Positions 32,601 through 42,176 are shown, counted from the first letter of the stretch. The stretch: 57,397 nucleotides of DNA from Hondaea fermentalgiana (GCA_014084085.1 NPFB01000076.1:107254-164650); one strand, 5' to 3'. The notes: generated by a model not told the origin, from the sequence alone. Program-made: numbers and translations.

Positions 32601-35600
32601 GCTCGAGATCTATTTCCCGGGGCGTCCGCATGGTAATTTCGCTGACGTTTGGCAACCACCTTTCCTTGCCCATATTGCTCTGCAGATCACGGGGAGCCCA
32701 GAGCCCGCGCGTTGGTTTTTTTAGGTTTTTGCCAAGCTTGACGGCCGCGGCACGGTGTGTTTCTGCATCGAATGGGCTCTCCGCGCAATGCACGACACCG
32801 CGTTTCGGCGGTGACGCAAGTTGCACACTTTGACGACCGTGTGGGCTTGTCGCGCGCGGGCTGAGAGCTCGGCCCCGAGGACTTGAGGACTTCATCGATG
32901 ACGGCTTCTTCTGTTGCTGGTGCTGGTGATGCGATGGTGGCGGCCGTGGGCGCGTCAACGAATCTAGTGCGCCGGGAATCTTGTTTCGCAGGTCCCATAA
33001 GGGCGACTCGACGGGACTCTTGACCTCGACAAACCTTCTCGCACGAGGTGACGTGGGCGAGAACTTGCTTCCAGTTGTGCTTTGAGCTGTGTTCGCGTGC
33101 GACGGGGGATGCGGGTGAGAACCCTCTTCCGTACTTGTGTGCGGCTGCGCTGAAGTGGCTGCAGAGCTTGATATTCCGGGCGGCGGACCTCGTGCCGAGC
33201 TCGTGATACGAGGAATGACGACTTCCAGGGCGGCCCGCGTCTCGGCTCGTTCATGTCGATGCATGCCATGCTGCTTGTTGGTGGAACAGCCTGCATCTGC
33301 GTCGCATATCTCCTGGCGGAATTCAACCAAGAAGGAACTAAGCGTGCGCGTCATACCTTCACTCTGATCTTCATCTTCAGGTTCAGTGGCTTCGTCGTCT
33401 CCAACATAGATATCTTCGAGAGAAGGGCCCTGTTTTGACTTGGCGCTCGATGACTTGCGACGTCCCCGAGATCGTCTTCCTTGCTTACACATTGTGGCGG
33501 CGCCGGTCTCCCCACCAGTGTTTTCTTCCTCATGGTCCTTATTGATCTCCTCGAGCCAATCGAGGAAAGCAGCTTTCTTTCCGTGCTTGTCGTGCTTGAA
33601 GAACTTTTGTTTCCCCCGCCCGGCGTGAGCGTCCGCGTCCGAGGCATTGCCTGCATGGATCACGGGAATATCGTGTCCTCGCCAGCCGAGCATATGACGT
33701 GATCGCAGCTCGGCCTTGTAGATGAGCGTCTTGTTGTCGGCGTTTTCGGAAAGCTGACGCAGAATCTGGGCAATGATGCGACGGTGACCCTTGTGTGGCG
33801 AGGTCCAAGCCATCTCTAGGAGACGATAGAGACCTTTGCGGCAAAGGTAAATTTGACTGTCTGGGTCCAGGGAGACGTGCCGAAGACCGCGAAGCGCATT
33901 GTGCACCGCAGCTTCATTCTCGTCCTGTTCGGTGAGCTTGAGCAAAAGGTCGATGCCACCGTTGTTGCGAACGAGGGCTTGGCCAACCGCTGTGGAGCGC
34001 AGCTGTCCAAGGAGACGGGCTCCACAGCTACGGATTGCGCTTTGCGAAGCCCCGAGCATGTGCACAACAAGGGCACTGAGGTATGTAGGCCCTGCCAGAC
34101 GCGCGAATTTGTTGCCGACTGTGGACGAGGTCTCGGACATTGCGGGAAGCCTGTCCAGGTAGCAGAGCATTTGGGCCACGAGAATTCGGTTGCGAGTGCT
34201 GACATTCTCATTGTAAGCAATGTCGAGGAGAACCTGGACAAAAGGCTCAACACAGAGAAGGCGGTCGGAAATGCGCAGGCTCGCGAGGACCCAGAGGATG
34301 CTGATGGCCTTGTATGCGATGGCGTCAACAATTTTACAGTGATCTGTCACAAAGAACGCAAAGGCGCCATAACTTGAATCGTGTGTGCCAACACAAATGG
34401 CTCGAAGCAAACGCAGCAGAAAGGCGTAGAGATCCTCGCGCACAGCCTTGATGAGCTTGCGTTCTTCACGAATGCAATCCAAATTGGCGAAAAGGGCAGC
34501 TGCTTTGGTCTCGGAAATGGAGATGGCGCGGAAGAATGGTCTGTTCACGAGCAGCTGCCAGATGGCCGCGAGCGAGGCATTGAGAACGTGAAGATGCTCC
34601 CTCACGCGTGAAAGGTTTTGTGCGCGATCCTCTTCGGATTTCTCGGCGAGGTTTGGCAGTTCCTGCTCGCGCAGGACCTTTTTCGCCTCTCCGACGAGGC
34701 GGTCAAGCTCGGCCTTGTTGCGCGAGGCAGCTTTGAGTGCGCGGCGGTAAATATCGACAATTTCCATGGCATTGGTGCAATATTCGAGGAGAACGCCAAG
34801 AAAGCCTTGGCGCACGAAGTCCATTCGTCGCGCTTCGTCGAGACCTAGAGCCCAGACTGCGAGTGCTAGAAAGACTGCGTTGGCCCCCGTTGGTCTCGGA
34901 TCGGTCAAAAGTGCAGCCTTGAGACGAGGGACATCGGCCTCTGTCCATGCGTTGGGATCCATAGCCAACATCATTGTGGCTGCGCTTGCAAGATGGCGTG
35001 TGAGCCCCTCTTGGCGGCGATGCTGCTCTAGAATCTCTGCGCACTGATTCATCTCGACGAGCTCTCGAGGCAGTGATCCTGGCATGGTGCGTGCCAGCAC
35101 ATGTTCGGGCCGAAGAGAGGGCATGACGACGCCCGCAGGAATCTGAAAATGAATGCAGGCCTCAAGCACGCCGCACAGCGCAGACAAACCATAAGCAATA
35201 CAAGCAAGATCACGTACGCCGTCACCTTGCAGCTTGAGACGAAGCCTGGGATGAACAATGCTCAGCTTCGCGCTTCCTACCATGCATTCGGTGAGCACCT
35301 GAGCATAATACCTGCCAATTTCAGTAGTGCGCTCATCGGTGACTCTGGCCGCAAGGCCTGGGTCACCGACTGTGGCACCGGGCAGACGCAAAAGCTTGGC
35401 GCGCGTTGCCGGGTCCTCGGCATTGGCAAGCGCGTTGAGAGCGGACATCGCACACAGCTCGACGGCGGGTCGGGCGGCATCCCCAGACTGCCTTGTCGTG
35501 AGGATGAGCCCCAGGAGACTCGCGCACGTTTCTTCCTGAAGGAGAGTTGCGGGCGAGAACTTGGGTCCGTCGTCCGCACGATCATATTCTGATCGTGGAG

Positions 35601-37716
35601 CCCAAGCCGAAGACTGCGTGGCGACATTGAAGCTTCCCATGTCGACATATGCCTCGGAGGTGCCGTTGGCAAGGCTCTGTGGATCTTCATGACGTTTTGC
35701 AGCGCCATCGTCGTCTTGAACGTCTCCCTGCACTTCGGCGGACGATGCCGCACCGCCTTCGGCAATGCATCTACATATACCCCAGAGGGCTGTTGCAGCG
35801 TATAGAAGCGTAATGTCACATGCGCGCCCATAGGGCATATTCCATTCGCTCTGATTGAAACTTTGGTTTGCCTCGTTGTCGAGATCTGGATATTTGCTGA
35901 GAATTGCGCGCGAGGAGGTTCGGTCTGCCGGGTGACTTAATAGCAGCGATACAAGACCATCAAAAAGGACTGTCGCGTCAGCGCAGACGGGGTCGCTAAG
36001 ATCGTCTTGAACATCGGCATTGCTGCTATTCTGGGCCGAGATATCCGCCCCACTTTCACGCTCAAGAATGGAGTCTGCATCGTGGCCACAATCCTCTTCG
36101 CCTTCGTCTCGCCTGTGCGCTCTGGACTTTGTATGTAGTTCCGACAAGACGGGAGAGCTTGGATCTGCGATGCTTGCGGCGCCTTGTCCAGGTCCTGAAG
36201 CGGCAAGCATGGCGTGAAGAGCCCAACGCAGCAAGCTGTGTATTGGCCGATTGGATGCGGTTTGTTCGGTGAGGAGGAGAACGAGGCGCCCTTGTTTGCT
36301 ATGGCGTGCGAGCTTGTACAAGAGAACGGACATTGCGAGTCGTGCGCCGGGTCCCATATTCAGCGAAGATTTGCGGACTGGCCCGTTGGCGCTCTCGGCC
36401 TCGTTTAGATTTACGTTTCGTGTTAGCGTCGCACCCGGGGCGATGTTTTGTAGTGGGGCTGTGGCATTTCGGACGACTTTGACAGGGTCGCCGCCAAGAA
36501 GCGGATACTCGCCCAAAAACTGGTAAATGGCTCGATCGTCTCTGGCAATGCAACGCAACAAAATAGAGCTGGCATGCTCCCATACGACACGATCGTACGT
36601 GTGAAGCATAATTTCAGAAACAAAATCGGGAAGGTCAATGCCATAGTCTGCCGGTGCCTCAAGGAGAAGACGGTGATTACGTGGATCCTCCATGAGCGCG
36701 CGAAGCGCGCCAAGCGCGAAGACGTGACTTTCGGGCGCATTAGGGGAGTTAAACATGTTTCGCTGATGTAACGTCAAAAAGATCTTTGCGGCAAGATCTT
36801 TTTGCGCCAGGAGTCTGCGCGGCTCCTCGTGCAGGACCAAGGCCCAAATTGCAGCGCTCAAGTTCCTCGCGAGATCAGTTTCAAAAGCTCGGGAGATGCC
36901 CTGCAAAATTGCGGCAAGCGTGCTCGGCAAGGCGCCATCGCCGGTGCGCAGAATGTACTTGAGATTCTTTTTGTTGCGAGCCAGCTCCCAGAGACCGTGC
37001 ATGGCACAAATGTCATCGTAGGCGTCGAGCAGGCTTTCTCCGAAACCGCTAGCTGAGGCTTCGCCAGCATTGCTGCTGGAGGCCATGGCGGCCACCGCCT
37101 TTTCCATGTCTTCAGCGTCGCTGCCGACGCTGGAAAGGGAGACGCGGCGCATTCGCGATCGCGGGGCAGAAGGCACACTGCCTTGTGGTGGTAACCCGGA
37201 AGCACCTCCCGCATTGGAGACGTTCGACAATGGAGCTGTTGACATTGCGCCTTGTGACAAGGTAGGGTCTTGCCCAGCAGCCTTGCGACGATTATTTTGG
37301 GGACTCAAAAGCTCAGCTTTTTGGGCAAGAATGCGATAGATTTGCTGCAAGGCCTGAGCGCGTTCGTTCTGTCGACGCTCTTTGATAGATTTCGGCGAAA
37401 GCCAGGCGCGTAAAACTGCGTCGAGTTCGCTGTCTGATCGGATGGCGCGAAAATCTCGCACAGTCTCATCGAATTTGGAGACTCCTGGCGGCACTGGACC
37501 GTAGGCTCTGGGCATGAGGACCCGAACTTTGTAAAAGTTGTCGAAAACAAGCCCGCCTTGTTGCGCAATGCCACCAAGGAGATGCACAATCGACTCAAAG
37601 ACGGGTACACCGTCTTCATCTGCAACCTCGAGGTCCTCCACGTTGAGTCCGCGTGGTTGGTGTACCATGACATCGGCGAGGACGCCATGGCCGCGGTCAT
37701 CGCCATCGTCTGCCAT
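29638..37716 (-). CDS. giant ARM/HEAT-like protein of unknown function
   Basis: A single frame of 2692 residues runs from the ATG at 37716. About residues 50-1350 are mostly alpha-helical with a hydrophobic periodicity typical of ARM/HEAT solenoids (for example VFALGALRALMEDPRNHRLL and VHNALRGLRHVSLDPDSQIY), broken by acidic and Ser-rich loops. A Ser/Pro/Lys-rich, probably disordered part follows (about 1380-1750; SPRGRALSPRATSP). Next is a basic helix with KKKKRRALKRQYRRELKRR, and then a folded C-terminal region (about 2000-2450) with repeating helical pairs such as RYQYLEALVRVAEAKFVKSG and FVEWQEFLAEAGLFN. That pattern of EALVRxAxxK after an x-FTELCEHADI block reminds me of large flagella-associated proteins of protists, but I cannot name a family. 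There is no membrane segment or signal peptide. I see no intron. Confidence 0.85.
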   Translation of the reverse strand: MADDGDDRGHGVLADVMVHQPRGLNVEDLEVADEDGVPVFESIVHLLGGIAQQGGLVFDNFYKVRVLMPRAYGPVPPGVSKFDETVRDFRAIRSDSELDAVLRAWLSPKSIKERRQNERAQALQQIYRILAQKAELLSPQNNRRKAAGQDPTLSQGAMSTAPLSNVSNAGGASGLPPQGSVPSAPRSRMRRVSLSSVGSDAEDMEKAVAAMASSSNAGEASASGFGESLLDAYDDICAMHGLWELARNKKNLKYILRTGDGALPSTLAAILQGISRAFETDLARNLSAAIWALVLHEEPRRLLAQKDLAAKIFLTLHQRNMFNSPNAPESHVFALGALRALMEDPRNHRLLLEAPADYGIDLPDFVSEIMLHTYDRVVWEHASSILLRCIARDDRAIYQFLGEYPLLGGDPVKVVRNATAPLQNIAPGATLTRNVNLNEAESANGPVRKSSLNMGPGARLAMSVLLYKLARHSKQGRLVLLLTEQTASNRPIHSLLRWALHAMLAASGPGQGAASIADPSSPVLSELHTKSRAHRRDEGEEDCGHDADSILERESGADISAQNSSNADVQDDLSDPVCADATVLFDGLVSLLLSHPADRTSSRAILSKYPDLDNEANQSFNQSEWNMPYGRACDITLLYAATALWGICRCIAEGGAASSAEVQGDVQDDDGAAKRHEDPQSLANGTSEAYVDMGSFNVATQSSAWAPRSEYDRADDGPKFSPATLLQEETCASLLGLILTTRQSGDAARPAVELCAMSALNALANAEDPATRAKLLRLPGATVGDPGLAARVTDERTTEIGRYYAQVLTECMVGSAKLSIVHPRLRLKLQGDGVRDLACIAYGLSALCGVLEACIHFQIPAGVVMPSLRPEHVLARTMPGSLPRELVEMNQCAEILEQHRRQEGLTRHLASAATMMLAMDPNAWTEADVPRLKAALLTDPRPTGANAVFLALAVWALGLDEARRMDFVRQGFLGVLLEYCTNAMEIVDIYRRALKAASRNKAELDRLVGEAKKVLREQELPNLAEKSEEDRAQNLSRVREHLHVLNASLAAIWQLLVNRPFFRAISISETKAAALFANLDCIREERKLIKAVREDLYAFLLRLLRAICVGTHDSSYGAFAFFVTDHCKIVDAIAYKAISILWVLASLRISDRLLCVEPFVQVLLDIAYNENVSTRNRILVAQMLCYLDRLPAMSETSSTVGNKFARLAGPTYLSALVVHMLGASQSAIRSCGARLLGQLRSTAVGQALVRNNGGIDLLLKLTEQDENEAAVHNALRGLRHVSLDPDSQIYLCRKGLYRLLEMAWTSPHKGHRRIIAQILRQLSENADNKTLIYKAELRSRHMLGWRGHDIPVIHAGNASDADAHAGRGKQKFFKHDKHGKKAAFLDWLEEINKDHEEENTGGETGAATMCKQGRRSRGRRKSSSAKSKQGPSLEDIYVGDDEATEPEDEDQSEGMTRTLSSFLVEFRQEICDADAGCSTNKQHGMHRHERAETRAALEVVIPRITSSARGPPPGISSSAATSAQPHTSTEEGSHPHPPSHANTAQSTTGSKFSPTSPRARRFVEVKSPVESPLWDLRNKIPGALDSLTRPRPPPSHHQHQQQKKPSSMKSSSPRGRALSPRATSPHGRQSVQLASPPKRGVVHCAESPFDAETHRAAAVKLGKNLKKPTRGLWAPRDLQSNMGKERWLPNVSEITMRTPREIDLELEFMRTGETDASKIGETSAQASRDAHASVSHGKSPAGDVHSSPANFSETGHHAYGGVGGESEASTVPDPTKYQPRRVNEIRVKMDSSRPHSQFVFNRGGDPYSNLRVVDMDADGVSDSETSLSSDEYHSDSSAGDAPAEQTEARTAEKLKKKKRRALKRQYRRELKRRIERMTVPKRVSLSKFPHHEGARVYADIPSYELPSGERIFLYLAGGPLFGKDNMEDVDAPEMPPARVSGLGFEDGRFPRMSRLVSSEKCLAGSMAHAPLPTAFVPTPRPDTHSLKPFHGKQPLTKVAWTRNGLVLDEQLPILTANSGDGQPQADTESDGTVEDDEPWNLDDSIFAPRSQQHGSFFNAKDIRAAAFTKDWQLCEQKRTFRKLVSRCEDVVEVLKALLVEHYDVVCDSFRYFSATDQIGNIFTLQMLEFTELCEHADIKETAADSLIQEGHCNTIFIQVTKNPIEDWTWAQQSFEAECGVLSLKRGSNMMRYQYLEALVRVAEAKFVKSGKTGDVASGMEELIRGMRASPLMFPALGGPDRFRADLLYRESVDNVLRANLTKFKHVFSQYAGESENSKRGGGCRGKRLAFVEWQEFLAEAGLFNPLFTLRECNMVFRNSTLDLIDEVAHWRELVALNFLDYLEALSRVACLMIIPNQDQLEEVGADGIVEYYKIMESTGLWTVVHEGEIADLQAMPLAARLEQLLMLMNNVQERTNRLALESKLWLASKSSNTERQLEVEAMRKVKKRVVGGIAGMGASGSSLAQQVQQPLQNAGGHERRSSKTRHAEPVSPKSPKSALSNGGNSVDGSVAEEGEGEAMNSLSQALAAVEDGIPMDRFEAHVAATLHDVWRENRGKTEEGIYTPRIKVIKDVEYDIANLAFKDLPGHFQMDNLLAAHDACESIRLAFIKWEKTGTSIEELYELLESNDFLQEASASQHEHWLKRNAKKSWVEDAQRRPFEELDVDDQQKNQDIVRTAATVWMAHRRRSSANA

Positions 37717-37730
37717 TTCCGCCACCGCTG

Positions 37731-37767
<37 letters not shown>

Positions 37768-37839
37768 CGGACGTCCAGGACGTCGCGGGCGGGCGGTAGA
37801 TTGGAAATTGCTGATGATCTATGAGTTCTGTCCGGATCT

Positions 37840-37899
37840 CTCCTTTTTGAGAGAAATTACGCGGCCTCCTCCGCGGCGCTGGCCTCTCTCAAAAAGGAG
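37840..37899. repeat. perfect 15-bp inverted repeat with a nested 5-bp stem
   Basis: The arm CTCCTTTTTGAGAGA at 37840-37854 is the exact reverse complement of TCTCTCAAAAAGGAG at 37885-37899. The 30-base loop contains a second palindrome (CGCGG, six bases, CCGCG). It lies 124 bases upstream of the ARM-like start codon, so on that strand it would fall in the 5' leader or core promoter and could fold into a branched hairpin. Confidence 0.85.
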
Positions 37900-37907
37900 T
37901 TCTTGCT

Positions 37908-37938
37908 CTTTTCTTTCTTTTCTTTTCTTTTCTTTTCC
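37908..37938. repeat. TTTTC pentamer array
   Basis: About five TTTTC units lie directly after the inverted repeat, in the shared upstream region of the ARM-like gene and OSCP. Confidence 0.85.
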
Positions 37939-38671
37939 TTATTTTTCGTTCCTTCTTCGTTCTTTACACGCACACACACATGGACGCACTCGTTTGTTTC
38001 ATCATTCGAGTGCTTTGATCTAGCTGGCTCGCGAAGGTAGGAAGTAGGAGAAGTTGATTTTGGTCAAGATGGAGAATAAGAATCCTCGACTACGCGTCGC
38101 GCGCGCGGGCGAAACCACATAGGCCTGAAAGAGAGCGCGCGTCGCTTGCGATTTTCCTCTTTCGGTGGGACCGACCATTTGGTCGCTTCGCTTCGCTTCG
38201 ATTCGATCCAATCGATCGAGATCGATCAAGTATCAATCGATTGCTCCTTATCCGTTACAGCGTCAGAGGCTCCGTGTCTTCGACTGCGCGCTACATCGTC
38301 GCTCGCTGTCTCCACTCCCACTCTGCCACTGCCACCATTCATTCTCCACTCGGCGATTCTACTTCCGACTCGCCAAAATCAAAGTGCACACCGCATCCAT
38401 CTGAATTATCCCCGCATCCACGCATTCAAGTTCATAGTAGTATGTGAACAGGCAAAGCTATAGCTCCACAGCAGACCGCCTTTGGAGGCGGCGAAATAGA
38501 CAAGCGTGAGAGTGGTGTGGGCAGAGGCGGGCAAAAAGGGAAACCTGCGGCGGCGCGCTGCTGCTGCAGCTGGACGCGCAGCAGATTGGCTAGAAGCGCG
38601 ACGTCGAAGACTGTGAGGTGCACGCGGTCGCGAGGGAGCGGAGCAGCAGCGGCAGACAGACAGCGGAGAAG

Positions 38672-39334
38672 ATGCTTTCCAGTGCGGCGAAGATCGCGGC
38701 GCGCGGCGCCCGCGTGAACGGCGTGGCCCAGATGCGTCTCACTGGCGCTCGCGGCTTCGCGGCTGCGGCCGACAAGAAGCCCGTGGAGCTCCCCGTGCAG
38801 CTGTACGGCCTGAGCGCCCGGTACGCGAACGCCCTGTTCGTGGCCTGCCAGCGCGCGCAGACCCTGCCCTCCGTGGAGCAGGACCTCGCGACGCTCAAGG
38901 AGTGGTCGACCAGCAACGAGACCTTCAAGAGCTACATTAACAACCCGGTCATCAGCCGCCAGGACAAGGTCAAGGACATGTCCAAGATCAGCGAGGGCAT
39001 GAACGACACCACCCGTGGCTTTCTCACCGTGCTCGCCGAGAACGGACGCCTCAACGAGCTCGACAAGGTGCTGGACACCTTCCAGATCTTGTTGAACGCG
39101 CAGCGCGGCGTTGTCGAGGCCACCGTCACCGCGGCCGAGGACCTCACCAGCAAGCAGCTCAAGAGCATCGAGAAGGCCATCACCTCGGGCTACCTCGACA
39201 AGGGCCAGTCGCTCAACCTCAAGGTGAAGGTTGACGAGGGCATTGTCGGCGGCCTCCAGGTCCAGATTGGTGACCGCTTCCTTGACCTCTCGGTTGCCTC
39301 GCAGATGAACGGCATTGCCAAGGCCATCGCCTGA
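38672..39334 (+). CDS. OSCP: mitochondrial ATP synthase OSCP (delta) subunit
   Basis: The protein has 220 residues from the ATG at 38672. OSCP sits on top of F1 and ties it to the peripheral stalk of mitochondrial ATP synthase. Family features appear in order: LYGLSARYANALFVACQRA near the start of the mature protein, IxNPVISRQDKVKDM, FLTVLAENGRLNELDKVLDTFQ, the conserved basic and acidic helix with VEATVTAAEDL, and the C-terminal signature VDEGIVGGLQVQIGDRFLDLSV. The first 30 residues (MLSSAAKIAARGARVNG) form an Arg/Ala presequence without acidic residues. Length matches animal and fungal OSCP (about 210). Codon use is strongly C/G-ending, as in the pyrophosphatase gene. Confidence 0.95.
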   Translation: MLSSAAKIAARGARVNGVAQMRLTGARGFAAAADKKPVELPVQLYGLSARYANALFVACQRAQTLPSVEQDLATLKEWSTSNETFKSYINNPVISRQDKVKDMSKISEGMNDTTRGFLTVLAENGRLNELDKVLDTFQILLNAQRGVVEATVTAAEDLTSKQLKSIEKAITSGYLDKGQSLNLKVKVDEGIVGGLQVQIGDRFLDLSVASQMNGIAKAIA

Positions 39335-39877
39335 TTTTCTAGTCGCTTCTCTATGGATGGATATCGGTCGGGGAGGGACTGCCCTGGCGCGCGTTGAGTT
39401 TTTTCTTTTTTCCTTTCTTTCTCTGGATGGGGGGAAACTTTTGCGCGTTCGGCTAGCCTTCGCGGCCGCTCACTCGATAAAATTTGAGCGATCGACCGGA
39501 CGGTGCCCCTGTTTGCATCCCACTGCCTCAACCACAATCTTTAGCCCCTTTTTTCTCTTGATCCCCTTCTTTTTACTTCTTTCGTTTCCTCTTTCCTTGT
39601 CGAATTTTTCTTGTGCGTCTCGATTTCGTCATTATCAACAACAACAATGACAACAACCAAAATTGTCAACGACAACGATAAGGTGAACTATTCTAGAGAC
39701 CATGCATGCCAAGTCGCTTGAGCTAGGAGGGTCGAGGCTCGACTTATCCATTCCAATTCTGATGTGGCAAACAAGAGGCAGTTGCTTGGTATTTTTTTGT
39801 TCATTTTACAGCCATTCTAGTCAGATATGCAATGAGTGCACCTCACGTCGTAGTGTCTCATCGCACGTTGATGTGAA
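39335..39877. other. convergent intergenic spacer, A/T-richer
   Basis: This spacer lies between the 3' ends of OSCP (+) and the steroid reductase-like gene (-). It holds pyrimidine-rich tracts (39540-39600) and CAACAA runs (39640-39680). I see no gene. Confidence 0.5.
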
Positions 39878-40828
39878 TCAATAAATTCCAGGGAAAATGT
39901 GGTTGCGATCCGGATAGGCGTCACCGAATTTCTCCTCGTACCAGGCTGTGATCGCCGGGGCGCGCGGGACGAGGTTGGCCATCGAAACAGCGAGGACAAA
40001 CGCCCCGTTGGGACCCCAGGAAAGAATGGCGAAGCCCGCGAACGCCCATAGCTCAACAAAGTATTGCGCACACGTGACGTATTCAAAGAAACCACCATGG
40101 GGAATCTGGTATCGGGGCGCATTGGGGTCGGCGCGGAGGTCGCGCACAATTTTGTCGTGCCAAATGATCATCGCAAGACCTGAAAGGTAGACGAGCAGTC
40201 CAATCCAAAAGCGCGGATCGCGCAGCCAGCGCTGATTTAGGTGTCGACCGTACTCTGCAAACCACTTTGCATTGAGATAGCCATGCGTGACGGTCACGAG
40301 GACCCCCCCAAGCGCGGGAACCAGCGAAAAGTTTTTGGACTCCCCGTGCACGCGAATAAGATAGGGAAAGGCAAAATTGCGGTAGGCGTAGTGTAAGAGC
40401 ATGATGCAGGCCATGAAGCGCGGGACAGCTTCCTTTGATTGTGAACCACCCTTGACAAAGAAAAAATATACAAAGGTGCAGGTCACTGGGAATTCCAGCA
40501 GGAACCATCCAAGACGCGGGTTTACTGCGATGTATGCATTGCCGCCAAAGCGACCGTAGGCGGTGTTGCTCCAATTTTCTGCCGCGAAAGAAACGGCAAC
40601 AACAAAGATGGCCCAGGTGAGCACTAAGTTGAAATGGTCGTTCTCGGTGAGGCGTACGAGCGTGAGGCGGCGCTTGAGACGTGTTACCTGGTGGCTCCAT
40701 CCTGACGTCTGCGCGCTGGCCTTGACAGACTGCTCCCGCTCCGCGCCGAGCTCAGTGGGGCGCGCGGGGCCTGATCGTTGCCGGAGGCCCGTATCTGCCA
40801 TGGTGCCAGAATTCTTGTTCTTGTCCAT
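39878..40828 (-). CDS. 3-oxo-5-alpha-steroid 4-dehydrogenase (SRD5A) family membrane enzyme
   Basis: The protein has 316 residues from the ATG at 40828; a second Met nine codons on is an alternative start. Family members reduce the delta-4,5 double bond of 3-oxo-steroids or related enoyl lipids with NADPH in the ER membrane. The C-terminal signature is clear: YQIPHGGFFEYVTCAQYFVELWAFAGFAILSWG, then MANLVPRA, then WYEEKFGDAYPDRNHIFPGIY as the last residues. Upstream HYAYRNFAFPYLIRVHGES fits the conserved RxxFPxLI segment. About six membrane helices are visible after a polar N-terminus of about 70 residues (somewhat longer than usual). It is closer to SRD5A1/2 and DET2 than to TECR or SRD5A3 by these motifs. 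The exact substrate, sterol or other, cannot be told. Confidence 0.88.
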   Translation of the reverse strand: MDKNKNSGTMADTGLRQRSGPARPTELGAEREQSVKASAQTSGWSHQVTRLKRRLTLVRLTENDHFNLVLTWAIFVVAVSFAAENWSNTAYGRFGGNAYIAVNPRLGWFLLEFPVTCTFVYFFFVKGGSQSKEAVPRFMACIMLLHYAYRNFAFPYLIRVHGESKNFSLVPALGGVLVTVTHGYLNAKWFAEYGRHLNQRWLRDPRFWIGLLVYLSGLAMIIWHDKIVRDLRADPNAPRYQIPHGGFFEYVTCAQYFVELWAFAGFAILSWGPNGAFVLAVSMANLVPRAPAITAWYEEKFGDAYPDRNHIFPGIY

Positions 40829-41288
40829 CGCAGACCTCGTCGCCGCACCACGTTTGCGTCGCAGCAGACAGAGGCGGGGGCGGCGCGGGGGAGGGCTAGG
40901 AAGGCGCGAGTGCAGGCACGTCGGGCGCGGAAGGAAGAGAGAGTGTTGCGCAGACGTTGCCGCGACAGTTGTCTCGCACGCGTCGGGGAAGATTGGGAAA
41001 AAAGGGTCTGGACCCTCTCAGCCTCGGCATATCGAAGAAGTACCCGTACGATACAGCGATGATACACGTACGATACAGGGATAGGTTGCAGTGAGCACGG
41101 TGTTCGTGAACGGCAGGCTGTATCCGGTGAGGAAGTCGGGACCATTGGCCAGACCGCTACATGGGAAGAGCGAACGAGGAAGCCGACTGCCGATGGCAGC
41201 TCGACACGACTTACGATGACTTCGACCTGTGACACCTTGCCAGGCTTGATCCCCCTGGATGATAGGGGGAGGTGATTTTGTTCCTTGT
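40829..41288. other. intergenic, no supported gene
   Basis: This is the upstream flank of the steroid reductase-like gene and the 3' flank of the next minus-strand gene. Arg/Ala-rich frames on both strands look spurious. Confidence 0.5.
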
Positions 41289-42176
41289 TCAAGAGGTCAC
41301 GCTCGCGAGCGGTCCGCGCGGGGTTGTGATGCTCACGCGATCAAAGCCTTGGGGACTATGGTCCGCGACACGATCCGGAAGGGATGCTGAAGCCATTTCG
41401 CTGGTAAGACTCGAGGTCTCTTGCGATGCCGAGCGAGACATTTGGCTGCGCTTTGCGCCCAAATGAACGGAGGCCGTCTCGATAACGGAAGGAGGTCTAC
41501 GGGGAGCAGTAGTCTCGCTGGCGGTCTCAAGGGCGAGGGCGCGGTCATCGCTTGGGGTTTGTTTGGCGTTCTCCGTGCGCGTGCGGCTGTTTTGACTGTC
41601 GTTTTCAGCAAAGTCATCACTGCCTTCATCGGGGTCGGTTTTGGGCCGGGACGCGTCGCGGTTACTTTCTGGATCATTGGAAAGACTTTCGGAGTGCGTC
41701 GCGTGTAGGTCCTCGAGCTCGTCGTCCGTTTGCGAGAGGATGGTTTCTGCATCGCTGTCTTGGTCGTACTCGCCAGTCCCAAAGATGGCATCAACGCCAG
41801 AAGCGTCGAGGTGGGAAAGTTCAGCCCAGGGAGTTTGGTCTGCGAGAGCGTCAACAAACTTGCAGCGTTCGTCAAAATCGCGCAGGGTGAGCTTGAAGAC
41901 GCGCTCTGGCCTTCGGAGGTCGAGCAGGACGTCATTTGTGCGGATGCTCACGCCGGCGTCCTCCTCGGCCTCTCTGTAGCTGAGGAAGATGGCGGCGACG
42001 TCTTTGAGGTGCACGAGCGCCGCGAGCGCGGGCGGTTCGTCGCTCGTCATGATGCGCAGCGACGACCTTCCCACGCGGACCTCGCCCTCGCGCAGCAGCA
42101 TGAACGCTGCGCCCAGCCTCGTGATCTCGCACGAGACCACGGCCGCGCTGGCCACGGCCGCATCGTCGCTGATCAT
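41289..42176 (-). CDS. unknown protein with PH-like N-terminus and acidic, disordered tail
   Basis: The protein has 295 residues from the ATG at 42176. Residues 1-120 look folded: beta-rich strands (VVSCEITRLGAAFMLLREGEV, RVFKLTLRDFDERCKFVDAL) ending in an amphipathic helix, compatible with a PH-like domain. This is a shape guess, not a family match. From residue 130 the chain is Asp/Glu/Ser/Thr-rich and probably disordered, with many potential phosphorylation sites. I see no catalytic motif, signal peptide or membrane segment. The frame is a single exon. Confidence 0.6.
   Translation of the reverse strand: MISDDAAVASAAVVSCEITRLGAAFMLLREGEVRVGRSSLRIMTSDEPPALAALVHLKDVAAIFLSYREAEEDAGVSIRTNDVLLDLRRPERVFKLTLRDFDERCKFVDALADQTPWAELSHLDASGVDAIFGTGEYDQDSDAETILSQTDDELEDLHATHSESLSNDPESNRDASRPKTDPDEGSDDFAENDSQNSRTRTENAKQTPSDDRALALETASETTAPRRPPSVIETASVHLGAKRSQMSRSASQETSSLTSEMASASLPDRVADHSPQGFDRVSITTPRGPLASVTS

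Larger units (their letters stand above)
37717..38671. other. divergent promoter region with inverted repeat and TTTTC array
   Basis: This is the spacer between the ARM-like giant (-) and OSCP (+). It carries a GCC run (37729-37765) just before the ARM start codon, a perfect 15-base inverted repeat (37840-37899), a TTTTC pentamer array (37908-37938) and TCGAT-rich sequence (38185-38235). Short plus-strand frames are unconvincing. Confidence 0.55.
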
